From: Pseudopedobacter sp040392825
Lineage (GTDB): Bacteria > Bacteroidota > Bacteroidia > Sphingobacteriales > Sphingobacteriaceae
Length of the DNA: 11,887 nt
Direction: 5' to 3'
NCBI RefSeq assembly: GCF_040392825.1
Contig: NZ_JBEBVH010000112.1
Location: 1 to 11,887 of the forward strand
The number at the start of each line of letters is the position of its first letter. Within the stretch, counting starts at the first letter, position 1. Shown here piece by piece: positions 6,334-11,887 of this stretch. The notes beneath the pieces were generated by a model. That model worked only from the letters and a program-made list of their open reading frames with translations. It ran no database searches and was not told where the DNA came from. The position numbers and the translations under genes were made by a program.

Positions 6334-7893
6334 CTAAACTTTGCCTTCAATATCAATTTTTTGTAGATTCTTTGGCGGCGGGCCGCTAATTACATCTCCG
6401 TTTATATTAAACCGACCTCCATGGCAGGGACAATCCCAGCTTTTTTCTATCTGATTCCAGTTTACTATACATCCTGCATGAGTACATGTTGGATTTAATG
6501 CATGGAATTTGCCTGCATGATCTTTATAGACTGCAATTCGATGACCATTATAAATGACAATACGGCCAGTGTCGTTATCTATTTCTTTTAGCGAAGAAAT
6601 GAAATCAGTAGGAAATCGGTCTGCAACAAAGTGCCAGGCGACATCTGCATTTTCTTTTATTAATTCGCTGAATTCGGCAATAGGTTTTATACGTGATGGA
6701 TCATATATTTCGGCATATACATTCTTTTTACCCAAAATAGCATCACTTATAATTTGTGCAGACAGCGTACCAAAGGTCATACCGTTACCGTTAAATCCGG
6801 TTGCTACATAACAACCTTTTTCTCTACCAGGGAAAGGGCCTATGTAAGGTAATCCGTCTGCAGGTACGTAGTATTGAGACGACCATTGGTAAGCAATGGT
6901 ATCGATATTAAAATATGCTTTGGCATAAGTAATTAAGTTTTTTAGCGATTCTTCCGGATCACCATGCCCCGTTTTATGATCTTCTCCTCCAATCAGTAAA
7001 TATTTTTCTCCATCGATGGTATGTGTTCTGAAATAATGATAAGGTTCTTTCATATCATATATCAGCTGATCAGGATATTCTCCGTCCGATAGTGTAACGG
7101 CAATAACATAACTTCGGTACGGGGCGCATTTAAAATTAAATAAAGAAATTCTCTGCGGAATATGTGTCGCATGGACGATATTGAGTCCCTGTATTTTACC
7201 ATGCGTGCTTTCGGCATAATGTAAGCCATCCTCGAATCCAGTGTCCGTTACAAACGTATTTTCTTTAATAACTCCTCCAAAATCGACAAAAGCCTTTGCA
7301 AGGCCAAAAAGGTATTTTAGTGGATGAAACTGACCTTGTTGGCTAAATTCAATTACTTCATGATATGGAATTGGTAAATTATTGTCATTGGCTTTTTGTA
7401 CATCAATACCCGCTTTTTTTGATGCCTCCAATATTTTACTTAGTTGTTTGCTCTCTTTTTCATTTTCCGAAAAGAGAAGTCCATCTTTTGTCTCGTAATC
7501 ACATTGTATATTAAAACGCTCAATCAGGTTTTTAATAGACTTCAGTGTGTCTTTTCCAGAATCGGCTACAAGTTTGGCTGTATCTTCGTTGAAATCTTTC
7601 TCAATGTCGGCATATGTAGAATCAAAGAAACTGTTTAAATGAGCACTTGTTCCGCCTGTAGTGCCAAATCCTAAGTTTCTGGCTTCTATGATGATACACT
7701 TTTTACCTTCCATCTGCAGGAGCAGGGCAGTGGTTATACCAGTAATACCTCCACCAATGATTAAAACATCAAAAATGATCTCCTGGTTAGGAGTTAGAAT
7801 GTTTGGTGAATTCAGACTTTGCCATGGACTATTCATTTCGCCGTCGCGGGGAGAATTTGCTTTAACAGGTTTTTCCTGATTATGCTGTTTCAT
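6334..7893 (-). CDS. FAD-dependent oxidoreductase with C-terminal Rieske domain
   Basis: A 519-aa two-domain enzyme. After a polar N-terminal tail of about 40 residues comes a DadA/DAO-type FAD domain: the dinucleotide motif GGGITG (47-52) after strand DVLII, and Glu70 for the adenosine ribose. Near the end of that domain PADGLPYIGPFPG and YVATGFNGNGMTFG form the second FAD-binding segment. The last 100 or so residues are a Rieske [2Fe-2S] domain with complete ligands: CTHAGC (Cys470, His472) and CPCHGG (Cys488, His491), plus Cys475 and Cys490 placed for the disulfide seen in bc1-type Rieske proteins. The layout and length match the YhfW-like group, in which an amine or amino-acid-type FAD oxidase passes electrons to its own Fe-S cluster. 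The substrate is not known. No signal peptide is seen, so it is cytoplasmic. It is a single-gene unit: the upstream neighbour is divergent and the downstream one convergent. Confidence 0.93.
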   Translation of the reverse strand: MKQHNQEKPVKANSPRDGEMNSPWQSLNSPNILTPNQEIIFDVLIIGGGITGITTALLLQMEGKKCIIIEARNLGFGTTGGTSAHLNSFFDSTYADIEKDFNEDTAKLVADSGKDTLKSIKNLIERFNIQCDYETKDGLLFSENEKESKQLSKILEASKKAGIDVQKANDNNLPIPYHEVIEFSQQGQFHPLKYLFGLAKAFVDFGGVIKENTFVTDTGFEDGLHYAESTHGKIQGLNIVHATHIPQRISLFNFKCAPYRSYVIAVTLSDGEYPDQLIYDMKEPYHYFRTHTIDGEKYLLIGGEDHKTGHGDPEESLKNLITYAKAYFNIDTIAYQWSSQYYVPADGLPYIGPFPGREKGCYVATGFNGNGMTFGTLSAQIISDAILGKKNVYAEIYDPSRIKPIAEFSELIKENADVAWHFVADRFPTDFISSLKEIDNDTGRIVIYNGHRIAVYKDHAGKFHALNPTCTHAGCIVNWNQIEKSWDCPCHGGRFNINGDVISGPPPKNLQKIDIEGKV

Positions 7894-8302
7894 AGGTCAT
7901 CATTTAAGATTGTGTGTAGACGTTTGATATTACTATAAATCTCCTGCCAAAAATTGATAACCGGACGAAAATATAGTGTAATTAGGATTTTTATTGTTTA
8001 AATCAGTTGTTAAATGGCACTTATAGACCATCAAAATCAATATCCGCGAACTGTGCTATATTTTGGTACAGATTTAGTAAGGATACCGCAGGGATAAACA
8101 GATGAATTTGTGCCGATCTACCTTTGAAACAACAATATCTGGAGCTCCCTGAAAATTTAGTAATGGCCAGTTTTATAATGGAAACAGAAAGCAATTCTTA
8201 ACATAAATAATTTATTACCGCTGTCGGTATTGTCTGATTTATTGTAAACGCTCTTGGTTACTTTTTTCTGCGACTTTATAAAGCTTCTATTTATAGGGTG
8301 TT
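7894..8302. other. 409-base divergent intergenic stretch
   Basis: This lies between the divergently read FAD/Rieske gene and the giant surface-protein gene, so it should carry promoters for both. No credible gene is seen: the longest notable frame, from about 8014, has 27 codons and is unremarkable. TATATTTTG at 8057-8065 resembles the Bacteroidota -7 element but has one extra base in its spacer and lies 240 bases before the plus-strand start. A perfect short dyad, TACCG-ctgt-CGGTA (8216-8229), lies 74 bases before the giant gene and could be an operator or an mRNA leader hairpin. Confidence 0.45.
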
Positions 8303-11300
8303 ATGATAAGACAATTATACCTGTTTATTATAGGATTGTTTTTTGCGGCATACAATGTATCGGCTCAGGGAATAGTTATTAACCATGATGCCGTATCGCC
8401 ATATACCCCAGGATCTACAATAGCTGTTTTAGTAGAGATTAGTAATACAACCTGTATACGGCCTGGTAATAAATTTGGACTGTATTTGTCTGATGCAACA
8501 GGAAGCTTTATAAATGAAACACAGATTGGCACATTTGATGGTTTTTATACCACATTTATTAATGGAGTAATTCCGGCTTCTGCAGTTGTAGGGACAGGAT
8601 ATAGGCTTCGGGTAAAATCGACTCTCCCCGCATTGGTAAGTAATAGTTCGGGGGCATTTGAAATTAGCTCGGGCGCAGCTGTTTCAGCAAATATTACTTC
8701 GAGTTATATAAATCCAAGCAACACCGATATTTTTGGTTTATGTTCAGGAATTAATAACCATACCTTTTATCTCAGTAATGAATCTACGGTAGGAAGCTCG
8801 GTTATCGCATCTGTTAAAAACGAGCTCAATGACAACATTGCTGCACAAATTAACTTTGATGCTCAGGTAAAACCTTTTGTTGCACAACTTGCACATTATA
8901 CCATTTATGTAAGCGCAAGAATGTCCAATGGAACAATAGGAACGAAAGCCTATATGATTATTAATAATCGAACCTTAACAGCTTTTGGTACTTCTGGAAA
9001 TAATACCGTTTGTCTTCCAAATGCAGTGCTGGATTTTAATGTGACCGTATCAGGGACCGATGGAATAGAGAATAATTTTCCGGGTAATATTTACCGGATA
9101 AATTGGGGTGACGGACAGGAAAATTTATATACTTTCTGCGATATTAAAAACAGCAATGGTAAAATGAGCCACGAATATACCGAGAATTCTTGTGGACGAA
9201 CCATTGTATCCGGAAGCAGTAGTGTGTATAATGCTTTTGGTGTTAATATATCTACTTTTAATAGCTATTGCGGAGATGTGGGTACTCCGGTATCTACCTT
9301 TGCGAAGGTTATTAATAAACCTCAAAACGATTTTACTAACTCCGGAGCTTGTTTAAATCAGCCCGCAGTATTTACCAATACTTCTATTCCAGGACAAGAT
9401 CCCAATTCTACTGCATCTGGTTGTGGCAATAATGCTGTTACCTATACCTGGTATGTAGATGGGCAAGTGGTGCCCGGTGCGATTAACAGGCCCATATCAT
9501 TTCCATTGACCTATACTTTTACCACACCGGGGAAACATGTTGTAAGACTGGAATCGAGCTCAAACACCGCCTGCCCGGCAGAAGCCAAAGAAGATACGGT
9601 TTGCGTACAAGAACCTCCGCGACCATCTTTTACGATAAATGGGAATAGTACCGGTAGTACCGTTTGCGCCAATACAATTTTAAAACCAGTAAACACGTCG
9701 TTTACAGACAATACTTGCGGAACAAATACTTATAATTGGGCAGTGAGTGGAGGGAATGTTGTTTTTGAGAATAATACCGGTACAACAAGCGCAGAACCTG
9801 AAATTAAATTTGTACAACCGGGAGTTTATAAAATACGTTTAACTATTAATTCGTCTGCCTGTACTGCGGTATCCACAGAGGAATATACATTGGTGGTAAA
9901 TAATATTCCGACAGTTTCTTTGTCGCCCGATCTCACCAGTTGTAATCTGTCTTCCTATAATTTTAATAATACTACTTCCGGACCAACCAGGGTAGAATTT
10001 AGCGGAACCGCAGAACCGCAATCTAATACTTATACATGGACTGTCACGGGAGGAGCTTATGCTTTTATTGGAGGTACAGGTCAAAATTCTAAATTCCCTG
10101 TCATTGATTTTACCGAATATGCCACTTATACCATTACCGTTACTCACCAAAACAATTGTGGTACAGTAAGCGCTGTGCAAAATATAACATTCGAACCGGC
10201 ACCAACGGTAAATGCGGGTACTTACGACGCTATTTGTTTTACTGGCTCTGTCAATTTAAACGGTACAATTAATGGCACCGTTAACTCTTTTGAGTGGGTA
10301 GGCGGAATGGGTGTTTTTTTACCGGATAGAAATACACTAAATGCCAACTATACACCAACAGAGGCGGAACGGCAATCTGGAAGGGTGGATTTGACACTTC
10401 GGGCTACAACAAATTTGGCGTCACCATGTAACGTTGTAGAAGGCTTCACTACGATTAATATAATTGCACCCAATAGGATAACCAGTGAGGCAAGTAAAAA
10501 TATATGTACAGCAAATCAGGTGGATTACATGCCAATAGCTACAGTAACGGGGAGCACTTTTAGCTGGACTGCGACCGGTTCTGCCAATGCCAGTGGCTTT
10601 AGTGCAGGAAGTGGTACTATTATTACCGATAGATTGGTAAACGATAGCAATAGTAGTTCGGCTACGGTAACCTATACTATTACACCGTTCTATGAAGGAT
10701 GTACCGGTGAGCCTTTTAATTTGACGGTTATCGTGATGCCTAAACCTGCTGTGACGGTAACGGCAGAAAGTACAAGTATATGCAGTGGGCAAAAAGTGGT
10801 TATCAGATTAAGTCCTTCTATACCAAATACTACATATACCTGGATTAGCAGCGTTTCCGATCCCTTAATCAGTGGTAATTCGGAAACTTCAATAGCATTG
10901 TCAATTACACAGATAGAAGATATTTTATTTAATAAATCTGCAACAGCAGGAACGGTTACTTATCAGATTACGCCAATATCTAGTGATGGATGTGCCGGAG
11001 ATACGGAAAGCATAAGTATTACAGTAAAAGCTGGTGCACCTAATACAATTTCTACCAATCAAACTATTTGTGAAGGGACAGCACCAGTTGCTTTAACTGG
11101 TAATATTCCAACAGGAGGAGATGGGCCTTATACTTACCAATGGCAATTGAGTACAGATAATGGCGTCTCATGGGCAAATATTATGGGAGCTGAATCTGAA
11201 GGATATTCACCCCCGGTTTTAAATGTTACCATAGTATATCGCCGGGTAGTAAATAGTTTTTCGTGTCCGGGAAGTGTACCTAATTACAGCAATGAGATAA

Positions 11301-11887
11301 CTATTACGGTAAGTCCTGATGCAGAAGCAGCGTTTAATTTTCTGGCTGATAAGGGATGTGCTCCATTTCTTCTGGACAACAACAATATAAAGGCTGTTAG
11401 TTATCCGGATCGTAATGGCAACTATATCTGGTATGTTGATGACATTCAGATCGGCACAGGCATAAATTTTCCTGGCTATACAATTAATGAGGGAGATGAT
11501 ACGGTTACAGTTAAATTAGTGGTTACAAGTAGTCTGGGGTGTAAACAGGCAGAAATGAGTCATGATTTTATTACACAAAAAACTTTATTGAGTGCTTTTA
11601 CACAAGATAAGACAGAGGGATGTGGTCCGTTAGACGTTAACTTTACAAATACGTCATCACCTATGCTCAATACCACTTTTTTTTGGGATTTCGGGAATGG
11701 GCAGACTTCTGCTCAAATACAGCCCGGCACAATTACATTTTTACCGGATCCGGGAGGCAAAGATAAATTATATACTGTAACATTAACGGCTAGTTCGGCT
11801 TGCAGCCCTGCGGTAGTTTATACTTCTACCGTATTAGTAAGAGCAAAGCCATTATCTGTATTCTCGCCAGATAGAACTATTAGTTGT
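8303..11887 (+). CDS. Giant secreted Ig-like/PKD-module surface protein, 3' end outside window
   Basis: An open frame of exactly 1195 codons from the ATG at 8303 to the window edge, with no stop. Residues 1-21 are a Sec signal peptide (MIRQLYLF, hydrophobic core, V-S-A before Gln22). Residues 22-336 are N-terminal beta-sandwich regions, including a PKD-type WGDG at 268-271 with HEY after it. From 337 a series of modules starts at about 337, 437, 536, 634, 722, 812, 909, 1004, 1093 and 1180, each 87-100 residues long. Nearly all have one Cys about 15 residues in and another near the end, ready to form an internal disulfide. The module near 909 has the Bacteroidota Ig-like signature YQWQLSTDNGVSW; the one near 1093 has the PKD motif WDFGNG (1128-1133). 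Such proteins in this phylum usually end in a type IX secretion or gliding-type C-terminal domain; that part is not visible here. Likely a cell-surface or secreted adhesin. Confidence 0.92.
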   Translation, partial: MIRQLYLFIIGLFFAAYNVSAQGIVINHDAVSPYTPGSTIAVLVEISNTTCIRPGNKFGLYLSDATGSFINETQIGTFDGFYTTFINGVIPASAVVGTGYRLRVKSTLPALVSNSSGAFEISSGAAVSANITSSYINPSNTDIFGLCSGINNHTFYLSNESTVGSSVIASVKNELNDNIAAQINFDAQVKPFVAQLAHYTIYVSARMSNGTIGTKAYMIINNRTLTAFGTSGNNTVCLPNAVLDFNVTVSGTDGIENNFPGNIYRINWGDGQENLYTFCDIKNSNGKMSHEYTENSCGRTIVSGSSSVYNAFGVNISTFNSYCGDVGTPVSTFAKVINKPQNDFTNSGACLNQPAVFTNTSIPGQDPNSTASGCGNNAVTYTWYVDGQVVPGAINRPISFPLTYTFTTPGKHVVRLESSSNTACPAEAKEDTVCVQEPPRPSFTINGNSTGSTVCANTILKPVNTSFTDNTCGTNTYNWAVSGGNVVFENNTGTTSAEPEIKFVQPGVYKIRLTINSSACTAVSTEEYTLVVNNIPTVSLSPDLTSCNLSSYNFNNTTSGPTRVEFSGTAEPQSNTYTWTVTGGAYAFIGGTGQNSKFPVIDFTEYATYTITVTHQNNCGTVSAVQNITFEPAPTVNAGTYDAICFTGSVNLNGTINGTVNSFEWVGGMGVFLPDRNTLNANYTPTEAERQSGRVDLTLRATTNLASPCNVVEGFTTINIIAPNRITSEASKNICTANQVDYMPIATVTGSTFSWTATGSANASGFSAGSGTIITDRLVNDSNSSSATVTYTITPFYEGCTGEPFNLTVIVMPKPAVTVTAESTSICSGQKVVIRLSPSIPNTTYTWISSVSDPLISGNSETSIALSITQIEDILFNKSATAGTVTYQITPISSDGCAGDTESISITVKAGAPNTISTNQTICEGTAPVALTGNIPTGGDGPYTYQWQLSTDNGVSWANIMGAESEGYSPPVLNVTIVYRRVVNSFSCPGSVPNYSNEITITVSPDAEAAFNFLADKGCAPFLLDNNNIKAVSYPDRNGNYIWYVDDIQIGTGINFPGYTINEGDDTVTVKLVVTSSLGCKQAEMSHDFITQKTLLSAFTQDKTEGCGPLDVNFTNTSSPMLNTTFFWDFGNGQTSAQIQPGTITFLPDPGGKDKLYTVTLTASSACSPAVVYTSTVLVRAKPLSVFSPDRTISC

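Noticed and set aside
6554..7879. Three plus-strand frames of 64-85 codons opposite the FAD/Rieske gene
   Set aside because: All lie within a 519-codon minus-strand gene with complete cofactor motifs.
8014..8097. 27-codon frame before the giant gene
   Set aside because: It has no hydrophobic segment, no motif and no co-directional close neighbour, so nothing separates it from chance.
9125..10792. Several antisense frames of 66-123 codons opposite the giant gene
   Set aside because: They are minus-strand shadows of a continuous plus-strand frame with a signal peptide and clear Ig-like/PKD motifs; their own translations are rich in Cys, Ser and Arg with no recognisable domain.

Overview
The window looks like a chromosomal segment from a Bacteroidota species, most likely of the Sphingobacteriaceae (Pedobacter/Mucilaginibacter-like). 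This rests on the AT-rich composition, the near absence of Shine-Dalgarno sequences before well-supported starts, several tiny lysine-rich or Asp-Thr-rich exported proteins, and a very large Cys-paired Ig-like/PKD surface protein of the kind this phylum exports. The genus is an inference. No rRNA, tRNA, CRISPR array, transposase or phage gene was seen.

Layout. (1) 161-1241, minus strand: an unrecognised 235-aa protein sits behind a DUF3175-family gene that is broken by a one-base frameshift in an A-run (plus-strand T-run at 1139-1143). (2) 1440-2233, plus strand: a small Sec-exported lysine-rich protein, a 356-base gene-free stretch, then a small hydrophilic protein. (3) 2377-4366, plus strand: a short-chain dehydrogenase/reductase followed 31 bases later by a Gfo/Idh/MocA oxidoreductase with a twin-arginine-type leader. 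They form a likely two-gene transcription unit. (4) 4611-5281, minus strand: a small Thr/Asp-rich lipoprotein followed by a two-repeat SPW-family inner-membrane protein. (5) 5282-5832: a 551-base intergenic stretch holding a pair of near-identical 17-base repeats. (6) 5833-6164, plus strand: a possible 30-aa single-helix membrane microprotein and a 68-aa hydrophilic protein. (7) 6334-7893, minus strand: a 519-aa FAD-dependent oxidoreductase with a C-terminal Rieske [2Fe-2S] domain. (8) 8303 to the right edge, plus strand: the first 1195 codons of a giant secreted modular protein that continues past the window.

How it may fit together. Regions 1-7 resemble the stress-type accessory islands common in Sphingobacteriaceae: DUF3175, SPW protein, tiny disordered hydrophilic proteins, tiny lipoproteins and stand-alone oxidoreductases in short units on alternating strands. 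No regulator or sigma factor is present, so a shared stress regulon is only an inference. The giant adhesin-like gene at the right edge starts a separate unit. No convincing new multi-gene system was found. The points most worth a second look are the DUF3175 frameshift, the regular Cys-paired architecture of the giant protein, the upstream repeats at 5568-5627, and the microprotein at 5833.
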